A DNA stretch of 64,000 nt from Simplicispira sp. 125. GTDB taxonomy: Bacteria; Pseudomonadota; Gammaproteobacteria; Burkholderiales; Burkholderiaceae_C. Numbering within the stretch: the stretch's first letter is position 1; each line of letters opens with the position of its first letter. The stretch is from positions 2,666,001-2,730,000 of the forward strand of contig NZ_QEKM01000001.1 in NCBI RefSeq assembly GCF_003096555.1, in the 5' to 3' direction. The notes under the pieces are model-generated. The model did no database searches. It had not been told where the DNA came from and worked only from the letters and a program-made list of their open reading frames with translations. This document shows positions 17,770 to 26,245 of this stretch, piece by piece. The position numbers and the translations under genes were made by a program.

Positions 17770-18261
17770 ATGACGCAAGCAAATATTCAGATAGATGACG
17801 TTGACTCCAGAATTATTTCGGCCTTAGCGGCAGACGGCCGTCGTTCCTATGCCGACATTGGTGCCGAGGTGGGGCTATCCACCGCTGCCGTGCACGAGCG
17901 GGTGAAAAAAATGCTGGAAAAAGGCGTAATCCGCCGTTTTTCCATCAGCGTGGACCCGGACCGCGTAGGGCTGAACTTCACCGCCTTCGTGGCGATCCGC
18001 AACGATGGCGGCATCCACTGCCGCGACGTGGCACCGCGCCTGCTGGCCATGCCACAAGTGGAAGAGCTGCACAGCGTGGCAGGCGAATACGATTTTTTGG
18101 CCAAAATCCGCACCACCCATGCGCGTGCGCTCGAGGATGTGATCTACCAGATCAAGGCCATCCAGGGCGTGGCCCGCACGACCAGCACCGTCGTGCTGAA
18201 CACCGAATTTGAAGACCGCCCGCTGGATCTGGGCTGGCTGGCCAAACCGACTGAACCATGA
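17770..18261 (+). CDS. Lrp/AsnC-family transcriptional regulator
   Basis: This 163-residue regulator has an N-terminal HTH (DSRIISALAADGRRSYADIG, recognition helix LSTAAVHERVKKM) and a C-terminal RAM ligand-binding domain (FTAFVAIR, VEELHSVAGEYDFLAKIR). Start ATG 17770 gives MTQANIQIDDVD. It is divergent from the EamA transporter and its stop overlaps the next gene by ATGA, so regulator, arsC-like gene and half-MFS gene are probably cotranscribed. Confidence 0.93.
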   Translation: MTQANIQIDDVDSRIISALAADGRRSYADIGAEVGLSTAAVHERVKKMLEKGVIRRFSISVDPDRVGLNFTAFVAIRNDGGIHCRDVAPRLLAMPQVEELHSVAGEYDFLAKIRTTHARALEDVIYQIKAIQGVARTTSTVVLNTEFEDRPLDLGWLAKPTEP

Positions 18262-18629
18262 GCACCATCACCATCTACCACAACCCCCGCTGCAGCAATT
18301 CCCGCAGCGCGCTGGCCCTGATCCGCAGCCACGGCATCGAGCCCGAGGTCATCGAATACCTGCGCCACCCGCCCAGCCGTGAAACCTTGTTGGCCCTGGT
18401 GGCCGCCAGCGGCGGGCCAGTGATCGACCTGGTGCGCAGCAAGGAAGCCGCATTCACCGAACTGCACCTGGACCAGCCCGGCGTGACCGATGCCCAACTC
18501 ATCGAAGCGATGCTACAGCACCCCGTACTGATCAACCGCCCCATCGTCGTCTCACCCCGGGGAACGCGGCTGTGCCGCCCGCCGGAGCAGGTGCTCGACC
18601 TCCTGCCGCCCGCCACCCCGGGCGCTTAA
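18258..18629 (+). CDS. ArsC-family (glutaredoxin-dependent type) reductase
   Basis: This 123-residue thioredoxin-fold protein has the ArsC active-site segment YHNPRCSNSR (Cys about 12) and the distal RPIVVSPRGTRLCRP motif. In true arsenate reductases this cysteine accepts arsenate and glutathione/glutaredoxin resolves it. There is no arsB, arsH or arsR nearby, so arsenate may not be the physiological substrate (YfgD-like proteins share this pattern). It starts within the Lrp gene stop codon (four-base overlap). Confidence 0.88.
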   Translation: MSTITIYHNPRCSNSRSALALIRSHGIEPEVIEYLRHPPSRETLLALVAASGGPVIDLVRSKEAAFTELHLDQPGVTDAQLIEAMLQHPVLINRPIVVSPRGTRLCRPPEQVLDLLPPATPGA

Positions 18630-18662
18630 GCTGCCCTTCTAGAGCGTGACGCAGGACCGGCC

Positions 18663-19310
18663 ATGACCGCCCACCCACAGCGCTGGGCCGTGGCATGCCT
18701 GGGAACCACCCAGACCCTGGCCTGGGCTTCGTCGTACTACCTGCCCGCCATGTTGGCGGCCCCCATGGCACGCGACCTGGGGGTCAGTACACCGACGGTC
18801 TTTGCAGCGTTCTCGCTGGCGCTCGTCGTCTCGGCGCTATTGGGCCCGCTGGCGGGCCACGCAATTGACCGGCATGGCGGCCGCCCGGTGCTGCTGGCTA
18901 CCAACATGGTGTTTGCGCTGGCGCTGGCAGCCCTGGCGCTGGCACAGGGCCCCGTCACCCTGTTTGCAGCCTGGGCGCTGATGGGCATCGCCATGGCACA
19001 CCCGCTGGGCGCCTTGCTGCTGGTCACGCTGGGCGGGCCTGCGGCGGCGGTTTTCACCGCGCTGCATGGCGCGGGCAATGGCATTCTGACCATTGCCAAG
19101 GGCACCCTGCCGCTGGCACTCTTTGGGCCTGCGGGCTATGGCATGCGCCAAGGCTGGCTCATGGCACCAGCGCGCGTGGCGCAGGCTTTTGCCCCACTGC
19201 TGTTTGGCCTGCTGCTCGACCGTGCAGGCGCTTCGGCCATCCTGCTGACCGGAGCGCTGGGGCTGACGGTGGTGCTGGCCCTGTGGGCGCTCAAGCGCTC
19301 GCCCCCTTGA
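18663..19310 (+). pseudogene. Half-length MFS transporter, probable internal deletion
   Basis: The open frame gives 215 residues, about half a normal 12-helix MFS protein. Residues 1-110 look like helices 1-4, including the loop motif GHAIDRHGGRPVL. From about residue 111 the sequence (AHPLGALLLVTLGG, then LHGAGNGILTIAKGTLPLALFG) resembles the last helices of MFS proteins, so the middle six or so helices seem to be missing with the frame preserved near 18990-19000. No internal stop is present. It could be a nonfunctional remnant or, less likely, a half-transporter. It follows the arsC-like gene by 33 bases. Confidence 0.7.
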
Positions 19311-19323
19311 TTTTTACCGACCG

Positions 19324-20454
19324 ATGCCCCTTTCACACCTTGCCCGTTTTTGCGTCTACAGGCCCCTCGCCTTTGCGGGGTTTTTCGTCCTGGCAGGCTG
19401 CGCGCATGGCGACAGTGCATTGGCGTACTACTGGCAGTCCGTGCGCGGCCATGTCCAGATCATGCAGGCCGCTCAGCCGCTGGAGGCCTGGATCGCGCGC
19501 GACGACCTGGCCCCGGCCCTGCGCGAGCGCCTGCGCCTGGCACAACGTGCCCGGGACTTTGCCGTGACGGAACTGGCCATGCCCGACAACGACAGCTACC
19601 GCCGCTACGCCGACCTGCAACGACCAGCCGCTGTCTGGAACGTGGTGGCGGCGCCGCCCTATGCGCTGCAGTTGCACACTTGGTGCTTTCCGGTGACGGG
19701 CTGCATTGGCTACCGGGGCTACTTCAGCGAAGCCGATGCCCAGGCCGAGGGCGCACGCCTGGCTGCGCAGGGGCTCGAGGTCGAGGTGTATGGCGTGCCT
19801 GCCTATTCCACCCTGGGTTACATGAACTGGGCCGGTGGCGACCCGCTGCTGAGCACCTTCATCGGCTGGCCCGAGGGCGACTTCGTGCGCCTGTTGTTCC
19901 ACGAGCTGGCACACCAGGTGGTGTATGCCAGCGGCGACACGCTGTTCAACGAATCTTTTGCCACGGCTGTGGAGCGCCTGGGCAGCGCCCAATGGCTCGC
20001 CACACAGGCCACGCCCCAGGCCCGCGAGGCCTTTGCCGCCAGCCAAGCGCGGCGCAACCAGTTCCGCGCCCTGACGCGGACGACACGCGCACGTCTGCTC
20101 GAAATATACACATCAAATCAGTCTCAAACGCTTGATGAGAAAGCGCTATCAGCTATGAAAACAGAAGCGATGGATGCGTTCCGCAGGGACTATGCCGCAC
20201 TGCGCAGCCACTGGCACGCCCCCCCTGCACAACAGGCCGGCTACGACCGATGGGTAGAGCACGCCAACAACGCCAGCTTTGCTGCGCAGGCCGCCTATGA
20301 CGAATGGGTTCCAGCCTTCGAAGCGCTGTTTGAACAGTCGGGACGGCGCTGGCAACCGTTCTATGATGCAGTCAAAGAACTGACTGCATTGGCGCAGCCG
20401 GTGCGCGCCGAGCGTCTGCGTGCCCTGTTACCTGTCAACGCCAGCCCCCATTGA
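19324..20454 (+). CDS. Putative lipoprotein zinc aminopeptidase (PF10023-like)
   Basis: This 376-residue predicted outer-membrane lipoprotein has the lipobox FFVLAGC at about 20-26. The zinc-peptidase motif HELAH occurs in LLFHELAHQVVYASGDTLFNE at about residue 197, with a downstream Glu in FNESFATAVERLG as third ligand or partner. The family is annotated as predicted aminopeptidase; the substrate is unknown. Codons at about 262-280 are encoded by a copy of the interspersed palindrome, an in-frame insertion in a helical region. Start ATG 19324 lies 13 bases after the half-MFS gene. Confidence 0.85.
   Translation: MPLSHLARFCVYRPLAFAGFFVLAGCAHGDSALAYYWQSVRGHVQIMQAAQPLEAWIARDDLAPALRERLRLAQRARDFAVTELAMPDNDSYRRYADLQRPAAVWNVVAAPPYALQLHTWCFPVTGCIGYRGYFSEADAQAEGARLAAQGLEVEVYGVPAYSTLGYMNWAGGDPLLSTFIGWPEGDFVRLLFHELAHQVVYASGDTLFNESFATAVERLGSAQWLATQATPQAREAFAASQARRNQFRALTRTTRARLLEIYTSNQSQTLDEKALSAMKTEAMDAFRRDYAALRSHWHAPPAQQAGYDRWVEHANNASFAAQAAYDEWVPAFEALFEQSGRRWQPFYDAVKELTALAQPVRAERLRALLPVNASPH
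20111..20164 (-). repeat. Interspersed palindrome inside the aminopeptidase gene
   Basis: Read on the minus strand this stretch shows the blocks ATAGCT, AGCGCTT, AAGCGTT and a GACTGA block with the spacing found in the intergenic copies. It is in frame within the host gene and encodes part of a Ser/Gln/Lys-rich segment (SQTLDEKALSAMKTEA). Confidence 0.75.
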
Positions 20455-20465
20455 GGAGACGCAAC

Positions 20466-20798
20466 ATGTCCATGATCCACATCCACCGCCACCACCACCT
20501 GGGCATGCCCGAGGCCCGCAAAATCGCCTTCCTATGGGCCGAACAAGCCGAGGAAAAATTCGACATGGAATGCGCCTACGAAGAAGGCGACACCCAGGAC
20601 ACCGTGTATTTCACCCGTGCCGGCATCAAGGGCACCTTGCAGGTGCTGGGCGACCAGTTTGAGTTCAAGGCCGAGCTGGGTTTTCTGGTCAGCGCTTTCA
20701 AGGCCCGCATCGAGACCGAGATTGCCGAGCAGCTCGACACGCTGCTGCACCCGCCCAAGGTCGGCAAGAAAAAGAAACCAGCGGCGCCCAAGGCCTGA
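20466..20798 (+). CDS. Polyhydroxyalkanoic acid system family protein (PHA_gran_rgn)
   Basis: This 110-residue protein opens MSMIHIHRHHHLGMPEARK and has a basic tail KVGKKKKPAAPKA. The pattern matches the small PHA-granule-associated family (PF09650) of betaproteobacteria. Start ATG 20466 follows GAGGAG at 20453-20458. The precise role in polyhydroxyalkanoate storage is not established. It ends just before a strong bidirectional terminator. It is near the acyl-CoA-binding and WS/DGAT genes, which also concern acyl storage. Confidence 0.82.
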   Translation: MSMIHIHRHHHLGMPEARKIAFLWAEQAEEKFDMECAYEEGDTQDTVYFTRAGIKGTLQVLGDQFEFKAELGFLVSAFKARIETEIAEQLDTLLHPPKVGKKKKPAAPKA

Positions 20799-20822
20799 GG
20801 GCCGGGCAACACCCGCCTGTGC

Positions 20823-20862
20823 GCACGCAAAAAAGCCCTCGAAAGAGGGCTTTTTTGCGTGC
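20823..20862. terminator. Bidirectional rho-independent terminator
   Basis: A perfect 18-bp stem (arms 20823-20840 and 20845-20862) closes on a GAAA tetraloop. The GC core AGCCCTC/GAGGGCT is flanked by A6 and T6 runs, so it can terminate transcription from both sides: the PHA protein gene on plus and the small minus-strand gene at 20886-21056. Confidence 0.93.
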
Positions 20863-20885
20863 GGCGATCCGCGCGTTGCGAGCGG

Positions 20886-21056
20886 TCAGCCGCCCTTTTT
20901 CGAGCGCTTGCCCGGGTTCTTTTTGCTGCGTGTGGCCACGCCGCGCTCCAGGCTCACGCGCTGGCCACGACCGCTGGTGGGCAGGCTCATGCCTGGCAGC
21001 GGCTTGGGCTGGGGGGTGAATTTACGGTCTGCTTCGGTAACGATCTTGTTGCCCAT
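20886..21056 (-). CDS. Small basic protein of unknown function
   Basis: This 56-residue protein begins MGNKIVTEADRKFTPQPKPL and has a strongly basic tail (RSKKNPGKRSKKGG). Start ATG 21056 is the most plausible; ATG 21090 is also in frame. The high Lys/Arg content suggests nucleic-acid or ribosome association, but I recognise no family. It is convergent with the PHA protein gene across the bidirectional terminator. Confidence 0.55.
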   Translation of the reverse strand: MGNKIVTEADRKFTPQPKPLPGMSLPTSGRGQRVSLERGVATRSKKNPGKRSKKGG

Positions 21057-21148
21057 GGCGAAGTCTCTGTCAATGGTTGGAAAACCCATATTAGGCCATA
21101 GGCGCGGGGCAAGGCCTCCAAAGGCCCTGCCCGGGCCCTGGCCAGCGA

Positions 21149-21403
21149 TCAGCTCAGTGACTGGATGAGGTCGATGTACTGCTGCTTGGCGGCGTCCAGT
21201 TCGGTGCCCTTGAGCTTGCTCCAGGCGTCCCACTTGGCACGGCCCACCATGTCGGAAAAACTGGGCTTCTTCTCGGTGTTGTCACCTGCGGTGCCTTGCT
21301 TGTACAGCGCATAGATGCTGAGCAGCGTGGCGTTGTCTGGGCGCTCGCTGAGGTTCTTGGATTGGGCTACGGCAGCTTCGAAAGCGGCGTTGAGATCAGC
21401 CAT
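21149..21403 (-). CDS. Acyl-CoA-binding protein (ACBP)
   Basis: This 84-residue four-helix protein binds acyl-CoA esters in the cytoplasm. Signature stretches are SIYALYKQGTAGDN, KWDAWSKLKGTELDAAKQQYI and a C-terminal IDLIQSLS, a full-length ACBP. A good AGGAG site precedes ATG 21403. It is divergent from a WS/DGAT acyltransferase that consumes acyl-CoA, so the two may share regulation and substrate flux. Confidence 0.95.
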   Translation of the reverse strand: MADLNAAFEAAVAQSKNLSERPDNATLLSIYALYKQGTAGDNTEKKPSFSDMVGRAKWDAWSKLKGTELDAAKQQYIDLIQSLS

Positions 21404-21548
21404 GGTCAGATGCTCCTGGGTTCAGGGGGTGGGAAAAAACGGGGGAGCCAACCCCCTGCAACGATGTATCTTACGGCTACGCTGCGGCCACAATGGCGAA
21501 AATCCATAGACGCCCGCCTCCAATGACAACCCTCAGGACCTTCCGCAC

Positions 21549-23135
21549 ATGGTGACCCGCATCCCTTCACGCGCCGCCGCAGGCACGCCCGCCGCCCCCA
21601 CGGATCAGCCCAGCGCCAGCAACGTCGCACGCGACGCCGCCCTGGCCATGCAAAAAACCGTGCGCCGCGCCGCCAGCGGCATGCTGGGCCTGTCGGGCGA
21701 GCGCATGAGCAAAGTCGATACCGCCTGGCTGCGCATGGATTCGGACAGCAACCTGATGATGATCAACGGCGTGTGGACCGTCGCGCCCGGCATTTCGCTC
21801 CAGGCCCTGCAAGAGCGGGTGCAGCAGCGCCTGCTGCAGTACCCGCGCTTTCGCCAGCGCGTGGTCGAGGACGCCGCAGGCGCCACCTGGGTCGAGGACC
21901 AGCGCTTTGACATCGACGCCCACGTGCAGCGCATCACACTGCCCCGGCGCCGGGGGGGCAGCCAGCAGGCAGCGCTGCAAAATTTTGTGGGCGACCTGGC
22001 CATGAAACCGCTCGACCCCCGGCGCCCGCTGTGGCACTTTTATCTGGTGGAAGATTTCGTGGGCGACGATGGCCTGCCGGGCAGCGCCCTGGTGGTGCGC
22101 CTGCACCACTGCATTGCCGATGGCATTGCCCTCATCTCGGTCACCATGTCGCTGGTGGACGGGGGTACAGAGCCCCCCAAACGCCGCAAAAAGACCGCAG
22201 CCAACGCCGAGGCCTGGATTGCAGACACGCTGATCAAGCCCTTCACGGGCATGACCGTGAAAGCGCTCGACCTGGTGGGCGAGAGCGCCGCCAAATCGCT
22301 GCACATGCTGCTCGACCCCGAAAAGGCCGTGCAGCACGGCCTGGCCGGTTCGATGGACGCGGCCCGCCTGGGCTACCAGCTCCTCAGTGATGCGGCCGCA
22401 CTGGCCCTCATGCCCGATGACTCCCCCACGCTGCTCAAGGGCATGCCCGGCAACGCCAAGCGCGTGGCCTGGTGCCCGCCGCTGCCGCTCGACGAGGTCA
22501 AGGCCATCGGCAAGGCGCTGAACTGTTCGGTCAACGACGTGTTGCTGTCCTGCGTGGCCGGCGCCATCGGCAGCTACCTGCGCCGCCACGGCGACGACAC
22601 CGCGGGCAAAGAAATCCGCGCCATGATCCCGGTGAACCTGCGGCCCATGGAAGAGGCCTGGAAGCTGGGCAACCATTTCGGCCTGGTGCCGCTGGTACTG
22701 CCCATCGGCATCACCAACCCGATCGAGCGTGTGTATGCAGTGCGCAGCCGCATGGCCGCGCTCAAGGGCAGCACGCAGCCACTGCTGGCGTTTGGCCTGC
22801 TGGCCGTGGCCGGCCTGCTCATCAAGCCGGCGCAGGACGCCCTGCTGGGCCTGTTCAGCCGCAAGACCACGGCCGTGATGACCAACGTGCCCGGCCCGCG
22901 CGAACCGCTGGCGCTGTGCGGCTCGCGCGTGACGCAGTGCATGTTCTGGGTGCCCCAGTCGGGCCATGTGGGCCTGGGCGTGTCCATTCTGAGCTACGGC
23001 GGCGGCGTGCAGTTTGGGGTCATCACCGACACCCAGCTGTGCCCCGAGCCCCAGCAAATCATCGACGCCTTTGCACCCGAATTCGCCGCGCTTTCTACCC
23101 TCACGATGATGCTGCCGTGGGGCGAGGAAGAGTAA
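21549..23135 (+). CDS. WS/DGAT-family O-acyltransferase
   Basis: This 528-residue protein is of the bifunctional wax ester synthase/diacylglycerol acyltransferase family. The catalytic HHxxxDG motif is present as RLHHCIADGIAL at about residues 183-194. Other family stretches are RMDSDSNLMMING near the start of the domain, PLWHFYLVED and the C-terminal TNVPGPREPLALCG. It would esterify a fatty alcohol or diacylglycerol with acyl-CoA to form storage lipid. About 40 extra residues precede the domain. ACBP is encoded divergently 145 bases away. Its 3' end overlaps the start of a DUF922 gene. Confidence 0.93.
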   Translation: MVTRIPSRAAAGTPAAPTDQPSASNVARDAALAMQKTVRRAASGMLGLSGERMSKVDTAWLRMDSDSNLMMINGVWTVAPGISLQALQERVQQRLLQYPRFRQRVVEDAAGATWVEDQRFDIDAHVQRITLPRRRGGSQQAALQNFVGDLAMKPLDPRRPLWHFYLVEDFVGDDGLPGSALVVRLHHCIADGIALISVTMSLVDGGTEPPKRRKKTAANAEAWIADTLIKPFTGMTVKALDLVGESAAKSLHMLLDPEKAVQHGLAGSMDAARLGYQLLSDAAALALMPDDSPTLLKGMPGNAKRVAWCPPLPLDEVKAIGKALNCSVNDVLLSCVAGAIGSYLRRHGDDTAGKEIRAMIPVNLRPMEEAWKLGNHFGLVPLVLPIGITNPIERVYAVRSRMAALKGSTQPLLAFGLLAVAGLLIKPAQDALLGLFSRKTTAVMTNVPGPREPLALCGSRVTQCMFWVPQSGHVGLGVSILSYGGGVQFGVITDTQLCPEPQQIIDAFAPEFAALSTLTMMLPWGEEE

Positions 23136-23701
23136 CAGCCGCGCTCTGCACGGCCCCGGCAGTTGCGCTGCTGCTGGCCTGCAGCATGGCCTTTGCGGAG
23201 GTCACGGAAGAACACGCCGAGCAGCCGTACACGGTGGACGTCCCGCCTGGCCAGACACTGCGCCAGGCCCTCAATGCGGCCACCCCCATCCGCGAGGGCG
23301 GGCAGCGTTTTCATGGCCATACGCAGTGGAACGTGCACTGGAATTTCTGGTGGAACCGTGATGCGGCCGGGCACTGCCGCATCGCCCGCGTCAGCACACG
23401 GCTGTCCACCCGCATCCAAATGCCCGTGCTGCGCACCGCCAGCGATGCACAGCAGGCCCGGTTCGCACGCTATGCCCGGGCCTTGCACCAGCACGAGCAG
23501 GGCCATGTGCAGTTCGGCCGCCGGGCCGCGCAGTCCATCGACCAGGGCATCGCCGCCCTGTCCGAGGCCCCGGACTGCCCCACTCTGGAGCGGCAAGCCA
23601 ATGCATTGGGCCACCGCTTGCTGGCAGAACAGGCCGCGCTGGAAAAAACCTACGACCGCGACACACGGCATGGTGCAACACAAGGCGCACAGGTTGATTG
23701 A
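23117..23701 (+). CDS. DUF922-family secreted putative zinc protease
   Basis: This predicted exported protein of 194 residues has a signal peptide (VTAALCTAPAVALLLACSMAFA) followed by a DUF922-like domain with the metal-binding motif HEQGH (about residue 127) in LHQHEQGHVQFG, and TPIREGGQRFHGHTQWNVHW. I chose GTG 23117, which overlaps the WS/DGAT stop and gives a short basic n-region. ATG 23186 is the only ATG nearby but would remove the signal peptide. Activity and partner are unknown. The 3' end abuts an interspersed palindrome. Confidence 0.75.
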   Translation: MGRGRVTAALCTAPAVALLLACSMAFAEVTEEHAEQPYTVDVPPGQTLRQALNAATPIREGGQRFHGHTQWNVHWNFWWNRDAAGHCRIARVSTRLSTRIQMPVLRTASDAQQARFARYARALHQHEQGHVQFGRRAAQSIDQGIAALSEAPDCPTLERQANALGHRLLAEQAALEKTYDRDTRHGATQGAQVD

Positions 23702-23760
23702 TGCTATATATTTTATAGCTTATAGCGCTTACCGGATAAGCGCTTGAGCCCTAAAACACT
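23702..23760 (+). repeat. Interspersed palindrome (intergenic copy)
   Basis: The core AGCGCTTA (23724-23731) and TAAGCGCT (23737-23744) form a perfect 8-bp stem with loop CCGGA. ATAGCT lies three bases 5' of the core and a GCCCTA block three bases 3' of it, matching other copies. It fills the whole gap between two convergent genes, where it may serve as a terminator-like structure. Confidence 0.88.
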
Positions 23761-23761
23761 A

Positions 23762-24856
23762 TCAATCAAGCCCCTGCACTGCCTGGAACAAGGCCTGCCG
23801 CGCCTGGGCAATGATCTGGCCTTTCCAGGCATCGGTGTCGGTGCAGAAGGCCGCCAGCATCTGCGCCTTGATCTGTGCTGCCAATGCTGTCGGCGCCTCC
23901 GGGTGGATGTGAAGCCAATGCTCGGCACGCAGCGCCTGCAGCATGTCCAGAATGGGCAGGGTGCCGTACTCCATGGCAATGCCGGTGTACTGGGCTTGCG
24001 GACATTCGTCGTAGATGGCGGTCCACATCAGGCCCGTCAGAAACGCTGAAGTGGACGTTCCATCGTAGAACGAGGTAATGGGTGTCGCTCCGTTGCCCCC
24101 CCACCATTGGCGGGCACGCGCAAGGGCGGCAGGATCGTCGCGCCCGGCATAGATGCGCTCGCCATGGCCGCTGGGCCCCAGGCCGGTGTGCAGGTCAATC
24201 CAGCCGATGCGCTGGGCCCGGCTGCCATGCTGGCGCAGCACCTGGCGCAGGGTGCGGTTGCTCCAGGTGGGCGCCGTGCCGCCAAAGAACATCCCCTGCG
24301 CAAATTCATGCTGCCCCTGCGAGATGGCGGCCTGCCAGGCCGCTTCGCCCCGGGTGGCGATGAACTGCTCCACCGCCGCTACGTTGTCGGCTGCAGGCGG
24401 CCAGGTGGACGGCAGCAAAAAGGGCTCGACCTCGCGGTAGGCCTCATTGACCGGCAAGGGGCGGCTGAAGTCCTGGAAGTTGCGGTTCAAATCCACGTTT
24501 TCGTGCGTGGTGCGGCGGGTGTGCGAGAAGCCATAGGGGTTGAGCGCGTGGATATAGAGCACGGCCACGCCGTGCGCGCGCGCTTCTTCGCGCCAAGCGG
24601 CATCGTGCAGCGCATAGACCTGCACACCGCTGCCGCAATACCCCTCGACCCCGTGGCAGGCGCTGCTGACGATCAGCAGCTTTTCGGCGTCCGGTGGGCC
24701 GTCGCGCACAACGTCCATGGCCAGGTCTTCCCCATCGCGCCCCTTGAGCGGGTGGGCGTGCGACTCGATCGGCAGCCCGGCGGTGGCCGCGGCCTCCAGA
24801 AACTGCACGCGGGCGCGGGCGTAGCTGCCAGCAAAGGCGTCGGTGATCCCGATCAT
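23762..24856 (-). CDS. DUF2817 family protein (M14 carboxypeptidase-like)
   Basis: This 364-residue protein has the M14-like zinc pattern of DUF2817: SACHGVEGYCGSG (His/Glu ligand pair), NVDLNRNF and the distal IDLHTGLGPSG. It has no signal peptide, so it is probably cytoplasmic and acts on small peptides or modified amino acids. It starts at ATG 24856, overlapping the stop of the M20 hydrolase by ATGA; the two hydrolases form a translationally coupled pair that may act on the same substrate. Confidence 0.9.
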   Translation of the reverse strand: MIGITDAFAGSYARARVQFLEAAATAGLPIESHAHPLKGRDGEDLAMDVVRDGPPDAEKLLIVSSACHGVEGYCGSGVQVYALHDAAWREEARAHGVAVLYIHALNPYGFSHTRRTTHENVDLNRNFQDFSRPLPVNEAYREVEPFLLPSTWPPAADNVAAVEQFIATRGEAAWQAAISQGQHEFAQGMFFGGTAPTWSNRTLRQVLRQHGSRAQRIGWIDLHTGLGPSGHGERIYAGRDDPAALARARQWWGGNGATPITSFYDGTSTSAFLTGLMWTAIYDECPQAQYTGIAMEYGTLPILDMLQALRAEHWLHIHPEAPTALAAQIKAQMLAAFCTDTDAWKGQIIAQARQALFQAVQGLD

Positions 24857-26064
24857 GCGGCGCCCTTAGGCTGGCCCAGCCATTCGTTGGCCAGGCGCAC
24901 CCAGTAGGTAGCGCCCAGCGGGATGAGCGCATCGTTGAAATCGTAGCTGGGGTTGTGCAGCGTGCACGGCCCGCCGCCATGGCCCATGGCGCGGTGGTCG
25001 CCGTCGCCGTTGGCAATGAAGCAATAGGCCCCGGGCAGGGCTTGCAGCATGTAGGCAAAGTCTTCGGCGCCCATGGTGGGCTCCTGCGCCAGCACGTTGG
25101 CATCGCCCACGATGGAGGCCATCACCTTGCGGGCAAACGCAGCCTCCGCGGGGGCGTTGACGGTGGGCGGGTAGTTGCGCACGAATTCGAATTCGCACTG
25201 GGCGTCGTGCGCGGCGCAGGCATGCTGGGCAATCTGGCGCATGCGTTGCTCGATCAGGTCGAGCACCTCCAGAGTGAAGGTGCGCACCGTGCCTTGCAGC
25301 TCGCAGCTGTCGGGCACCACGTTGGTGGCTTCGCCTGCGTGGATCATGGTGACCGAAATCACGCCCGCATCCACGGGCTTTTTATTGCGGCTGATGATGG
25401 TCTGGAACGACTGCACCATCTGGCAGGCAATCGGCACCGGATCGATGCCCGTGTGCGGCATGGCGGCGTGGCCCCCTTTGCCCCGGATGGTGATCTTGAA
25501 TTCGTTGGACGAAGCCATCACGGGTCCGGGACTGACCGCAAACTGGCCCACCGCCATGCCTGGCCAGTTGTGCATGCCAAACACGGCCTCCATGGGAAAG
25601 CGCTCAAACAAGCCATCCTTGATCATCTCGCGCGCACCACCACCGCCTTCCTCGGCCGGCTGGAAGATCAGGTAGACCGTGCCATCGAAATCACGATGCT
25701 TTGCCAGATGCTGCGCCGCTGCGAGCAGCATGGCGGTGTGCCCGTCGTGGCCGCAGGCGTGCATCTTGCCCGGGTGCTGGCTGGCATGATCGAAGGTGTT
25801 GAACTCCTGCATGGGCAGCGCATCCATGTCGGCGCGCAGGCCGATGGCCCGGCCACACGCGCCGCCGTCGCGCCCGTGCACGATACCCACCACCCCGGTG
25901 GTTCCCATGCCGCGGTGGATGGGAATGCCCCAGTCGGCCAGGTTTTGCGCCACCAGATCGGCGGTGCGCAATTCCTCGAAGCACAGTTCGGGATGGGCGT
26001 GGATGTCGCGGCGCACCGCAGCAATGAGTGCTGCCTGGGCAGCGATGGAGTCGATGACTTTCAT
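24853..26064 (-). CDS. M20-family amidohydrolase (hippurate hydrolase/aminoacylase type)
   Basis: This 403-residue metal-dependent hydrolase has LRADMDALPMQE, the metal-binding ACGHDGHTAMLLAAA, FQPAEEGGGGAREMI and the late MGAEDFAYML motif, all expected in M20 aminoacylases that cleave N-acyl or N-benzoyl amino acids. Start ATG 26064 follows a GGAGCT stretch. It is coupled to the DUF2817 gene. The 181-base gap upstream (26065-26245) contains no gene that I can support. Confidence 0.93.
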   Translation of the reverse strand: MKVIDSIAAQAALIAAVRRDIHAHPELCFEELRTADLVAQNLADWGIPIHRGMGTTGVVGIVHGRDGGACGRAIGLRADMDALPMQEFNTFDHASQHPGKMHACGHDGHTAMLLAAAQHLAKHRDFDGTVYLIFQPAEEGGGGAREMIKDGLFERFPMEAVFGMHNWPGMAVGQFAVSPGPVMASSNEFKITIRGKGGHAAMPHTGIDPVPIACQMVQSFQTIISRNKKPVDAGVISVTMIHAGEATNVVPDSCELQGTVRTFTLEVLDLIEQRMRQIAQHACAAHDAQCEFEFVRNYPPTVNAPAEAAFARKVMASIVGDANVLAQEPTMGAEDFAYMLQALPGAYCFIANGDGDHRAMGHGGGPCTLHNPSYDFNDALIPLGATYWVRLANEWLGQPKGAA

Positions 26065-26245
26065 GGACGGTAGCTCCTTCTTCGCAACAGTCTACCCATG
26101 CCGGAGAGGCTGTGGGCCAGGAGCAAACTCTGCCCAGCACGGCGAATGGTTATCAACCCCCAGCACGGCGACGCCACGGGCCCTTGCCATCACGCGGCAA
26201 CCGCCGGTTCGCGGTCATCGGCCCGCCAACACCGCGCACCTGCGT

